DNA of 64,000 nucleotides, taken from contig OX578152.1 of NCBI GenBank assembly GCA_951213105.1, forward strand, positions 96,470,568-96,534,567, written 5' to 3'. Source of the stretch: Amaurobius ferox (Eukaryota > Arthropoda > Arachnida > Araneae > Amaurobiidae). A program made the position numbers and the translations under genes. The stretch's first letter is position 1. Every line of letters begins with the position of its first letter. The notes beneath the pieces were generated by a model. It worked only from the letters and a program-made list of their open reading frames with translations. It made no database searches and was not told the origin of the DNA. Below, piece by piece: positions 25,615 to 33,854 of the stretch.

Positions 25615-28600
25615 ACAAGAGTTAAAAATATTAGAAAAAGACACATCATTAAAAAAGCAATAGTGCGCTTACTGATAATACAAAAATTGAATGAAATATA
25701 CAAAATCAACTAATTAAAATTTAAATTTGGTCTAACAGAACATATTAATATATGAGAATTTGAACATTTTTGTCTTTAAATAACACTATAGCTCTAACAG
25801 CAAAATTTAAAGCAGTTGAAAAATTTTGTCAGAATCTCAGAAGTGAAATTTAGGCCCAAATACTGCCAGTGGGATTGATTTAGATTAACAGATGACACAA
25901 ACAGACATCTCCTTTTATTATAGTTAATAATTAAAATTGATTTTAATCTTAGCATTAGTTATTAGTGAAGCTGTTAATTGATCGAAGAAAATTTCTAAAA
26001 GTTAATGCAAGTTAATACATAATATTAACTCTATAACTACTTATTAGTTGATTTTTACTCTATAATGTATAATCGTAAACCCCACAATAATGCAAAAATA
26101 CCCTAAATAATATTGTCTAACTTAAATTTTTAAAACTTTTAAATATTTTTAAATTAAATATGTAATAGAATAGATAATCATTAGTATAACCACAAATTTA
26201 GCTGAACTAAAAAAAATCTTATTTCTGTACTATACAATATGAAGTAATTAATAAAAAATTATCAAAAATCAATTTTTGATGCAAACTTTGGATGTGATGT
26301 TAAAAAAAAAAACACCAATATCACTACCAAAAATATAATATTCTTTGCAGTGTGTCTGAGCATGCATACCTCTTGGGAGATCACTCTTTTGTCTGTACAA
26401 CCCTGTACTAAATTATTTAAAAGTTTAATTGAGACCTTTTATAAGCAGTCCACTCATAATTAGATCCTATTAAATAAAATCTCTAAGTACAAACTAGTCA
26501 TCCCAGATTGGCCTCCATTTTGCATGTAACTTGCGATTCTTAACATGGTGGTTCTTATTTAATTAATTTATTCAGAAGTTTTAATTAAAATTCACAAATT
26601 GACACTGTAGATTTAACTTGTATTCAGTGGCCCAACAATAGTACTGTTATGAATATGTAAAAAGTTTCATTGTACTTTGCTTCTATTCAAATAATACATA
26701 GTGGACCTTTGCTTCTATTAAAAGAGAAAACCCCTCTACAGGCAGTCATTCTTATTATATGAAAGTAGGTTTGCCATATTTTGAATTTTGGGAAAGGATT
26801 TCCATATTTGATTATGTTATTATTAACTTAGCAATTTTTCTAGAACTTTGGAATGTACTAGAACTTTCTTGAAATAGCGAATATTCTTAGAAATACAAGC
26901 CCTTTCTAGAGAGAGTTCTATGGAGAGTGCATAAAAAGAGTCATCGCTCGGAGAGCAGTTGACGTGATACAAGCTAAATTGATTTGTAAGATTGGGTCTT
27001 AAGAATAGTATATGCTATTTTGTGAATTAGCTAATGGTGTTATTACACGGAGCAATTCCTTCCAGCAATTTTTTAGCAACACCATACATTTCAATGGGAA
27101 GAAATCTTGCCGCCGAATTGCGGCAATTCGTTTGTACTCGGCAATAAAAATTGCTCAATTTCTGAGCGGCTACCCAATCAGAGCACGATAAAATTAGACG
27201 TCACTACGCTCCGCCTTTCCTCTTCTCATTTGCATTCAAGATGGCGATGGCGACTGTAATGCAAACACGAAGCAGCTGAATTATGTTAGAATCTGGAGAT
27301 GGAAAAAAATAATAGAACTTCTACCAAATTACAGACACCTTGGGATATAAAATATCCAAATTATACGAAAAAACACACTAAAGAATGCTTCCTGAAATCG
27401 GCTGCACTAAACAGGGAGGGCCTGTTAGAAAGGAGGAGCTTACAGTATCATTGCCGGGCGGAATTGGTAAAGTCTGGAGATGAAAAAATAGTAATAGAAC
27501 TTTTACCAAATTACAGACACCTGTGGCATATAAACGATCCAAATTATACGAAAAAAACCAACTAAATAATGCTTCTTGGAATGAACTCTGAGGTATTAGA
27601 AAAGAGAGGCGTTTTAGAAAGGCGTGGCCTAAAGTATCATTGCCGGGAGGAATTTCTAAAGTTTGGAGATAGAAAAATAATAATAGAACTTTTAACAAGT
27701 TACAGACACCTTTAGGATATAAAAGATTCAAATTATACGAGAAACACACCAAATGATGCTTTCTGAAATAAAATCGGCGAGATTAGAGAGAAGGGATCTA
27801 TTAAAGAGGAGGAGCCTAAAGTATGATTGACGGGCGGAATTGCCGAAGATCGGCAATAAAAATTGCCGTGTGTAATAGCAAGTATTTAATTGCTGCTTTA
27901 TTGTATCTGACAGTTGTTTAGTGATCTTGTAAGATAGATATCAAGCAACTTGCTATATATTGTTCCTGTTTAGTCTTATTAGTGCTTTTAAATAAAAGTG
28001 TTAGTCATCTAGAAATTTGAACTCATTCTTGTATCCTGCGTGTACACCCACAAATTGAGGATATGTCATAACAGCACACAAGCAAATAAATTTTTATATG
28101 TTTATAAGCAAGCTGAGTTATATGCAAGATGGTATTCTGTAGTTTGACTGGGTTGTTATTGTGAATCAGTGAAAAACCAATAGCTTTTTATGTTTTGTTT
28201 TATTTTTATACAAATTTAGCACAAAAAATTCTTATTCAGTAAAGTTAATCTGTTTAATAATGAAATAGAAGTATTAAGATTGCTAGTTTAGAAAGTAAAT
28301 GAAAAAAATATATATAAATTTCTGTATATGATAATTAAGTGTACAGGAAAATGTATAACTTTTCTTCGAATTTTCAGGATCTTCCTGATGCTATAGATTA
28401 CTTTAAGAGAAAAGTAAAGTTTGTTACAACTCAAATAGAAAAGGTGCAACAAATTATGAAAGATAAACTCATTGCTAGAGAAGGTAAATCAGAAATTTAA
28501 AAAAATTTGCTATTTTATTAATATTTATTGCTATTTTACTTTGGTTTTATTAGTTGTATTTATTGACATTTGTAAAAATTCAAAGTGCATGCATGGTTGC

Positions 28601-31600
28601 TTTATTTTTTAATTCTTTCATTATCACAAACTGCTAATTTTCCATAAAAAAGACTATGATGGGGAAACAAAGTCCAAGTACCCTTTATTGATGCCCTACT
28701 GCAAATAATGATTTTTGTTAATAGACTAATGGCTAAAAAAGTAGCAAGATAAAAAAAAAAAAATAATTTTTGATCAAATTATGATTTTCTCATTCTAAAA
28801 ATGCTAGTGTGTTTATTTTTCAAGTCAGCCAAGAAAATATATTTTTCTTCATTTGCAAAATTATATATTTTCAAGGATTTAATTTTTCTACCCCTGTGGT
28901 GTCAAATACTAAAGATTTTGTTAATTAATCATAAACTGTATGTTGTGAACATGTCATTGTCATTTGTGGTACATTTTAATTCTTTAGATTTTGGATTGAT
29001 CCAGCCTCATAGGAACATATATGTTTTTGGGGAATTACCTAAGAGGAACAGCTAGGAAGCTCGAATTTGGCACTTTGCCATTTCTGGTATATTTGGATTT
29101 GAAATTTCACTAGTCTAAATCTGACCTGGGTCTGTAATTAAGAGGCACATGTTTTTATTTATTTATTTTATTTATTATTATTATTTTTTTTTAAATTGTA
29201 ATAAATCAAAGAACAGGAAGCTCAAATTTGGCTAATTATTGCCATATATATTATATTTTTATTTTTTGGATACCAGTTCCAGCCCATTCTGCAATAGGGA
29301 TTAGGGAGGTACATTTTTTTTAAGGAGGGGGAATAAATCGAAAACCCAAGCAGTTAGAAAGCACAAATTTTGCTTGGTTGTCTCTTATAGTATTCCAATC
29401 ATTGCATTTTGAACCGTGCCAGTTCTGCTTATCTTTGACGCACAATATGGAGGTAAATGTTTTTGGGGGATTGACTCCAGAACCAGAACAGTTAGAAAGC
29501 TCTAATTTGGCTTATCATAGCCTTTTGTGGTACATTTTCATTCTTTAGATTTTAAATCCCACTGGCAAGGTACATGTTTTTGGGGAATAACTTGAGAAGC
29601 AGAGTAGCTAGAAAACTCAAATTTGTCATATTGCCTTTTGTGGTATATTTTCATTTTTTGGATTTTAAACCTTACTGGATAAGCTTTAAGGATTCTCACA
29701 TTCTCTAAAATGCACTAAAAAGCAAACAAAAAACAAGTTTTAGAATCTACACTTTTATTTTATAATGCACTAAAATAAAATTAAAAAAAAAAAAAAAATT
29801 ACCACATTTTTTTTTCATGCAATAAAAGTGGGTGGCTTGACATTTTATAAAACTAATATTTCATTATAATTTGGAATCCTGCAAAATATCACCATCAATA
29901 TATGAAATCAATGATTCCATACATTTATAGTTGAGATATTTTGCATTGCACTGAATCATAATGAAATATTAGTTTTATAAAATTTCTAGAATTTTTTTTT
30001 CATTATAGTGCATTTTAAAATAAAGGTGTGGATTGTAAAACTTGTTTTTTGCTTCCTTGTTATTATTTAAAAGAAATGTAAACAATTATTTTATCTTTGT
30101 TGTTATGTTTCTGTAGGGGAGAAATATCAGAAATTTAGAATTTTTGTATAAGCCTCCTTTCAGTTCTTCAAATAATAATACATAATTTACGTATGTTTTA
30201 TCTTTAAATTAATTTATGAACTATAATTAAAATCCTGGATTTAATTCATTTCCACAAAACTTATCTAATTCAGACTGTGTTCAGTCCTTGCAGAAATGAG
30301 CGAACAAAATATAGTATAATCAAGATTGGTATCACGTCTGCATTCAATAGATAAAATTAAGGACACAGCATTTTAAAAAATGAAATGTCTTTTATTTAAC
30401 ACATCTTAAAAGATGTACAAAACATGTATTAAAAATAAAGTGCTTTTGGACGTACGTATATATGCCCTTCATCAGTGGCTACATGAATAGTAAAAACATG
30501 GAATGTTTATATATATAGAGACCAGTTTAAAGCAACTTTACATAAAAAATAAAATGGTAAATGAACTTACTAAAAATAATACAAGAAATGTACACGGAAA
30601 TTACAAAATAAGTTTAAACGCTTACGAATTTTAAAATATTACAAGAAAAGAACTAATACAAATTTTAGAAAAACGTCAAGCATGATATTCCTGAGAATGA
30701 CGTCACAAATAACTTTTAAGAGGTTTGAATTGCATAGAGTCGAGAATGAGTGGCCAAGCATAACTTAATATTTAAACAGGATCAAAATTACAAATTGATT
30801 CACGGTAAATATAAATAAACAGGGATTCATAAAGAAGAATACTACGTGGATTGTTACAACAAACCAAAAGGAAAGTTTTTTCAAAAACGGAAGGAAATTT
30901 ATCATTAACCACATATTGAGCAAGAGCCATAGAAAGTTTACCAGATTTGACATAGTGAGCATGTTCTGCTAAACGGATGCCAACAGTATGTTTTGCACTA
31001 CCAATGTAAAATTTATAGTCACCAACAGGGAATAACAGGGGAAAGACATACAACCCAGCAAAGCTTTTAGTCATCAAAATTCCCAAGTTTATCGGATCAA
31101 GTACGATTAAATAAGGTGGTAATATTAGAGTGAGCAGGTTTGAAACCAAATTCATGACAGAAATTAATAAAAGGACGGAAAATCTTAGGATGGTAAGGAA
31201 CACTAGATTTATGGACTAAACAATCTTTAATAGCAACAAGTTTAGTATCAAATTGAGTAAATTTAAGGTGAATGTGGGCAAAGATTTTATAAATAAATTT
31301 AAAAGAATAAGCAGCCTCATAGCCAAGTTTAAAAATAAAATTAATTTCATCAGTCAAAGTGGGGATAGAAGAGCAAACATTAAATGCGCGATGAAAATAT
31401 GCATTAAAAGAATCTTTTTTTAGAGGATACAGGGATGGAAAGAATTAGTGGGAATACAGGAGTTAGTAAAAGTGGATTTACGTAAAACGGAAGTATGAAA
31501 ACCAAAATCAGAACGGGTGACCAGAACATCAAGGAAAGGCAAGGAACAGTTAGATTCATGCTCAACAGTAAAATTAATCAAAGGGTAAAAATCATTAACT

Positions 31601-33854
31601 TTATCCAAAAGGTGAAGGAGATCATTTAAATCACGATCCCAGATAATAAAAACATCATCCACGTAACAGCACCAAAGAATAGGTTTAATTGTTAAAGAAG
31701 GTAAAATCTCATTCTCGAGCTCCTGCAAAACGGCTTGGCGAAAATATCAGATAAAGGGCTACCCATAAGGGCGCCAGAAGTTTAGTGTCATGGAAAGCAA
31801 AGTAATTTGTCTCCGTAATAATATTCAAAGCAGAAGTGATTGCGTCGATAGTGGGGGTTTTAAATTGGTGACTATGAAGTTTTTTGACAATAATATCGAT
31901 AGCAATGTTAACTGGGATACTAGGGAAAAGAGAAACGACATCAAAACTATGGAGAGTACTATTAGGATTAAATTTAGTTTAAAAAAAAAAATTTCCATCA
32001 GCTCTACTGAAAATTTCTACTACTAATAGTACTCTCCATAGTTTTGATCTTGTAGTGACTCATTCTCGACTCTATGCAATTCAAACCTCTTAAAAGTTAT
32101 TTGTGACATACGTCATTTTCAGGAATACCATGCTTGACGTTTTTCTAAAATTTGTATTAGTTCTTTTCTTGTAATTTCTGTGTATATTTCTTGTATTATT
32201 TTTACTAAGTTCATCTACCATTTTATATTTTATGCAAATTTGCTTTAAACTGGTCTCTCGATATACAAACATTCCATGTTTTTACTATTCATGTAGCCAT
32301 TGATGAAGGGCGTATATACTTCCGAAAACGCTCTGGCAGTTTTTAATATATGCTTTGTACGTCTTTTAGGATGTGTTAAATGAAAGCCATTTCATTTTTT
32401 TAAAACGCTTTATCCTTGATTTTATCTAAAATATAGTATGGCCAAATTATTACGGTAAAGCTAATTTTTTCAAATTAGTTTTAAATGATCTATGGCAAAT
32501 ATAAAGTATTTTGTTCCAACACATACTACACAACAAACTCTACCATTTTAACAGTGTCCAATGTTGTCCACATGGGTGTAGAAAACCCAGACCACACGAC
32601 CAACCCATAGGCTAATGGTAGCTTTCTGTATGGCCGGGTCCACATGGGTGTTAATTGCAGACCAGAGCGCATCCTTTATATTGGCCAAATTTTATAGCTG
32701 AGGTGTATATCTTGTGCAATAAAAATTGTTCATCAGTAAAATGCTTTATTTGTGAAATAGAACACACATACAAAGAAAAAAAATTATCATAATTTGATCA
32801 CAACTGTACAAGCTACACTTGCACAGCAGGCAGCAGCATTCAAGTTGAGATTTTTTTTTAATGACTTTACCCACAAATTTGCTTTTAAGTATTGTTAGTC
32901 ACGATGAATAAAATTAATTATTTTTGACTAATTTATTCATGCAAAGTTCATAAATGCACAACTTTGTCCTAATGCTAAAAATTTGCATCATTGATTGAAA
33001 ATAAAGCTTCCAAAAAGAAATCTACAAGCATTTTATTAATCATTATAAACAAGATATGCATAACTACATACAAAAATATGAAGTTTAACTTGTGATCTGT
33101 AGAGTGGTAAAATTTAAGCTTGATTAGCAGATGTACTAGGTACTGGCTGTTCTTTCGATTTTGAAAACTGAGCTTTGTTACGAAGAAGAAAGTCAATCAC
33201 ATACTGCACCGGATCTTCGGGCCTAAAAATAGGATATAATTTTGTGTTTAAACAATTAAACAAAAATTCAGCAGTTGAGTTAAAAATCATAAAATGATGG
33301 CTAACTAATAAATGAGGACTCCCTGATATCTTGGGTGTTTTTATCTATCCTATGCATGCATACAATATAGTTAAATTTAAACTAATGTAAAAATTGCCTT
33401 TTCTATCTAAACTTTTATTCCGAATGTCTAGTTTTGGGCCAAAACTTAATTCCAATGCATTACACTATCAATGCAAGCACATCATTTTACAAGGCTAGTC
33501 CCCCCCCCCCCTTTTTTTTTTCATTGGCATGTGCATTATTCATTAATGGTTTCTGTATCCCCTATATCAGTGCTAGGCAACCAACAAACCCAAGGTCAAA
33601 AAGAGGAAATGGGCCATTTTGACTTTTGATTTATTGGTTGTCTGGCATTGATGAAGGGGTTCCAACATATCCTCAAAACAGCTATATGTTGATTATTCTA
33701 TTCAGAAAGTGTTTTACATATTGATGACAACTGTAGTTGGACAAAACCTATAATTTTAATACTCTTTATATTTTTAGTTGTTACAGAAACTATGGAGAAC
33801 AAAATACAAGCTACACTTGCAGCACAGCAAGCAGCTGCAGCAACAAAGTCCTGA
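11369..33854 (+). CDS. PFDN5: Prefoldin subunit 5, complete five-exon gene
   Basis: This encodes an alpha-type subunit of the hexameric prefoldin co-chaperone, which binds unfolded actin and tubulin through coiled-coil tentacles and hands them to the cytosolic chaperonin TRiC/CCT. Exons are 11369-11452, 17797-17931, 21686-21760, 28378-28483 and 33778-33854. The joined frame is open for 158 codons; the human protein is 154 aa. Family landmarks in order are [17 protein letters not shown] (helix 1), [10 protein letters not shown] followed by MYVPGQL (hairpin core), [13 protein letters not shown] (the most conserved block) and a second helix from [13 protein letters not shown] ending in an Ala/Gln-rich tail. 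Introns 1, 3 and 4 have GT-AG sites with ordinary donors; intron 2 is U12-like. The start is chosen because the N-terminus aligns with the family and the first exon begins there. A mariner, a Penelope-like element and other repeats sit in its introns. The last exon lies within the DPY30-like gene on the other strand. Confidence 0.96.
11453..12954. other. PFDN5 intron 1, first part
   Basis: AT-rich intron sequence. Open frames here (for example 12059-12298 +) show no recognisable domain. Confidence 0.6.
12955..13190 (+). repeat. 46 bp tandem repeat, about five copies
   Basis: GTTTGTACTTTAA or a one-base variant recurs at 12967, 13013, 13059, 13105 and 13151, exactly 46 bp apart, with AAATTTAAGA and ATACTTAGAAAA blocks between. 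Confidence 0.9.
13383..13674. mobile_element. 292 bp hAT-like MITE
   Basis: It starts CAGGGATGTATCTA and ends TAGATACATCTCTG, near-perfect inverted termini of hAT style (CAGGG). Sub-terminal GTGGTGG and CCACCAC words extend the inverted symmetry. The target duplication is not clear. It has no coding capacity. Confidence 0.6.
14460..14545. repeat. (TG)n/(TA)n/(CA)n microsatellite
   Basis: Adjoining TG, TA and CA dinucleotide runs flank the left end of the mariner element. A second TA-rich run lies on its right side (about 15820-15852). Confidence 0.9.
14546..15813 (+). mobile_element. Mariner transposon, defective, ~1.27 kb
   Basis: The left terminus CGAGGCACGTCCACAAAGTA and right terminus TACTTTGTGGACGGCCCTCG are inverted repeats. 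Both ends sit in CA/TG and TA runs, so the exact border and TA target site are ambiguous by several bases. Its length and one-frame transposase layout fit mariner. It lies in PFDN5 intron 1. Confidence 0.92.
14695..15714 (+). pseudogene. Mariner transposase pseudogene
   Basis: The reading starts [20 protein letters not shown] (helix-turn-helix region). The first catalytic Asp is in TGDETWIAH (near 15130), the second in [12 protein letters not shown] (near 15410) and the third in [14 protein letters not shown] (near 15520), the DD34D mariner arrangement. It is dead: the frame shifts after about residue 60 and again near 15460, a TAG interrupts the region near 15568, and part of the N-terminal half seems deleted. 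The intact family protein is about 340-350 aa. Confidence 0.9.
16354..16725. mobile_element. 372 bp MITE-like element
   Basis: The first bases GGTACTTATCGGTTATAGGG are repeated inverted at the end (CCCTATAACCGATAAGTACC), with the match running about 25 bp. The interior has no coding frame of note. No clear target duplication was found. It lies in PFDN5 intron 1. Confidence 0.8.
16726..17796. other. PFDN5 intron 1, last part
   Basis: AT-rich with no repeat or gene recognised. It ends in a pyrimidine-rich TTTTTACAG acceptor. Confidence 0.6.
17797..17931 (+). CDS. PFDN5: PFDN5 coding exon 2
   Basis: It encodes 45 residues, from [16 protein letters not shown] to [10 protein letters not shown], and starts and ends in phase 0. 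The end is set by the U12-type donor and by the family motif PLT-x-S-MYVPG, which continues directly in exon 3. Confidence 0.95.
18590..19370. mobile_element. Foldback element with ~240 bp inverted arms
   Basis: The left arm carries ATTTTAAAGTCATATAATGT and CATGAATATACCCTC. The right arm carries the reverse complements with scattered changes (GAGGGTATATTAGTG, then ATTATATGATTTTAAAAT). The inverted similarity continues inward to about 18830 and 19090. No transposase frame was seen. Borders are approximate. Confidence 0.7.
19371..21667. other. PFDN5 intron 2 remainder
   Basis: AT-rich with no gene or known element recognised, apart from short perfect hairpins (20736-20787, and 13 bp arms at 21340-21374). 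Confidence 0.55.
20736..20787. repeat. Perfect 23 bp-arm hairpin
   Basis: AACGATAGAATCCATTTATC plus AAG is followed after 6 bases by its exact reverse complement. Confidence 0.9.
21686..21760 (+). CDS. PFDN5: PFDN5 coding exon 3
   Basis: Its 25 codons hold MYVPGQL and the signature [11 protein letters not shown]. Both ends are phase 0, and a GTAACT donor follows. Confidence 0.96.
22221..23463 (-). mobile_element. Second mariner transposon, defective, 1243 bp
   Basis: It starts CGAGGGTCACATTGAAA and ends TTTCAGTGTGACCCTTG, imperfect inverted termini, each flanked by TA (22219-22220 and 23464-23465) as expected for a mariner target duplication. The transposase remnant is on the - strand. The element lies in PFDN5 intron 3 and is a different mariner lineage from the one at 14.5 kb. 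Confidence 0.92.
22282..23306 (-). pseudogene. Mariner transposase pseudogene (mellifera/capitata-like)
   Basis: Reading from 23306 it starts [20 protein letters not shown], followed by a helix-turn-helix region with [17 protein letters not shown] frame change near 23105 leads into a second frame (22879-23112), and a third (22639-22827) holds the region around the first catalytic Asp ([13 protein letters not shown]) and SKVWVSEDD. The word [15 protein letters not shown] marks the second Asp region. Several stops and shifts follow. Total span matches the usual ~340 codons. The subfamily call rests on my memory of related sequences. Confidence 0.88.
23464..23636. other. PFDN5 intron 3 spacer
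   Basis: A short AT-rich interval with nothing recognised. Confidence 0.5.
23637..24555 (+). mobile_element. 0.9 kb non-autonomous TIR element, copy 3
   Basis: It has the ACTTTCCTTATATACATAG start, the same internal order of blocks as copy 2, and the ATTATATAAGGAAAGT plus CACATCAGA/T-run end. It lies in PFDN5 intron 3, in the same orientation as all other copies. Confidence 0.85.
24556..25509. other. PFDN5 intron 3, unassigned
   Basis: Overlapping frames at 25001-25267 (-) and 25085-25270 (+) lie in a patch that is less AT-rich than its surroundings (about 25000-25280). I could not assign either to a family. It may be an old pseudogene or element fragment. Confidence 0.4.
25510..25575 (+). 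repeat. tRNA-like SINE head (tentative)
   Basis: GATGGTATAGTACGGG resembles an A box, and GGTTCCGAGTTCAAACC about 35 bp later resembles a B box. A C-run and a (CA)n tract follow directly (25570-25612). The fold is not a proper tRNA. Confidence 0.4.
25570..25612. repeat. (C)n(CA)n tract
   Basis: A run of about 14 C bases continues into a CA dinucleotide run. Confidence 0.95.
25613..27042. other. PFDN5 intron 3, AT-rich
   Basis: No gene or repeat recognised. Confidence 0.5.
27043..27875. mobile_element. 833 bp non-autonomous DNA element with internal tandem repeat
   Basis: The left terminus TTACACGGAGCAATTCC and the right terminus, whose reverse complement reads TTACACACGGCAATTTTT, are imperfect inverted repeats. 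Each end is flanked by TA. Inside, a ~185 bp unit starting TCTGGAGATG or a variant is repeated about three times (from near 27289, 27473 and 27659). The ATGGCGATGGCGAC patch near 27241 is GC-richer. Superfamily unknown. Confidence 0.75.
27299..27565 (+). pseudogene. Repeated MADF-like coding fragment (tentative)
   Basis: The open frame contains the repeated motif [20 protein letters not shown] and a diverged earlier copy ending in [10 protein letters not shown]. This resembles the start of MADF domains (Ile-Glu-Leu, Leu-Trp, Pro-x-Tyr-x-x-Lys), which occur in proteins of some DNA transposons. It may be a captured N-terminal exon of a transposon protein, amplified in tandem. The evidence is a motif resemblance only. 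Confidence 0.3.
27876..28377. other. PFDN5 intron 3, last part
   Basis: AT-rich, ending in the acceptor AATTTTCAG before exon 4. Nothing else recognised. Confidence 0.6.
28378..28483 (+). CDS. PFDN5: PFDN5 coding exon 4
   Basis: It encodes [20 protein letters not shown] and on to KLIARE, the start of the second coiled-coil helix. It ends in phase 1 before GTAAAT. Confidence 0.95.
28925..29690 (+). repeat. Decayed tract of the ~140 bp satellite
   Basis: Blocks such as TTTGTGGTACATTTTAATTC, GAGCTAGAAA-like words and GGGGAATAACT recur every ~140 bp in the same order as in the arrays at 6.4-7.8 and 9.1-10.6 kb. The GGGCTAGCCC palindrome is mostly lost. It lies in PFDN5 intron 4. Confidence 0.65.
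29710..30060. mobile_element. ~350 bp foldback/MITE-like element
   Basis: AAAACAAGTTTTAGAATCTA on the left is mirrored by GGATTGTAAAACTTGTTTTT on the right. Inner words TTTATAAAACTAATATTTCA and TGAAATATTAGTTTTATAAA are exact reverse complements. No coding content. Confidence 0.75.
30349..32429 (-). mobile_element. Penelope-like retroelement with inverted terminal copies
   Basis: The coding remnants on the - strand (RT then GIY-YIG) lie between two inverted ~400 bp arms: 30349-30755 and 32047-32429. Shared words include ACATGAATAGTAAAAACATG and GAATTGCATAGAGTCGAGAA, both read in the orientation of the left arm. A 26 bp perfect inverted repeat (31940-31965 and 32023-32048) marks the inner 5' rearrangement. 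Inverted or partial-tandem terminal repeats are typical of Penelope-like elements. It lies in PFDN5 intron 4. Confidence 0.9.
30772..31985 (-). pseudogene. Penelope-like polyprotein remnant (RT + GIY-YIG)
   Basis: On the - strand, from 5' to 3', the reading includes [11 protein letters not shown] (RT motif before the active site; near 31750), then after a frame change [11 protein letters not shown] and [11 protein letters not shown] (YVDD catalytic box; near 31665), a linker frame (31097-31357) and a last frame (30772-31203). The last frame has FAGLYVFPL and [19 protein letters not shown], a GIY-YIG nuclease with its YIG, Arg and a later Glu (LLYESLF). It ends in a stop at 30772. At least three frameshifts and a missing RT N-terminus make it non-functional. 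GIY-YIG coupled to this RT is diagnostic of EN(+) Penelope-like elements. Confidence 0.92.
32430..32806. other. PFDN5 intron 4, unassigned
   Basis: AT-rich with a slightly richer patch at 32560-32660 containing CCACATGGGTGT twice (near 32567 and 32640). No gene recognised. Confidence 0.45.
32807..32838 (+). pseudogene. Fragment of a duplicated PFDN5 exon 5
   Basis: TACAAGCTACACTTGCACAG and the following GCAGCAGCA match exon 5 at 33805-33840 and would encode [10 protein letters not shown]. There is no splice acceptor in front and the sequence runs on without the exon 5 stop, so it is a relic. With the duplicated DPY30-like last exon nearby it marks an old local duplication. Confidence 0.75.
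33032..33037 (-). promoter_or_regulatory. AATAAA for the distal DPY30-like last exon
   Basis: AATAAA on the - strand lies about 77 bases past the TAA at 33114. The equivalent hexamer exists in the other copy. Confidence 0.65.
33114..33222 (-). CDS. DPY30: DPY30-like distal last exon
   Basis: After the acceptor CTATTTTTAG it encodes [19 protein letters not shown] and a tail [16 protein letters not shown] before TAA. NKAQF is identical to the human motif end, so this copy looks the more conserved of the two. It lies wholly inside PFDN5 intron 4 on the opposite strand. Confidence 0.85.

Noticed and set aside
31790..32026. 78-codon frame on +
   Set aside because: Shadow of the Penelope-like RT on the other strand.
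32807..32838. Alternative PFDN5 last exon
   Set aside because: No AG acceptor in front and no equivalent stop; treated as a duplicated relic.
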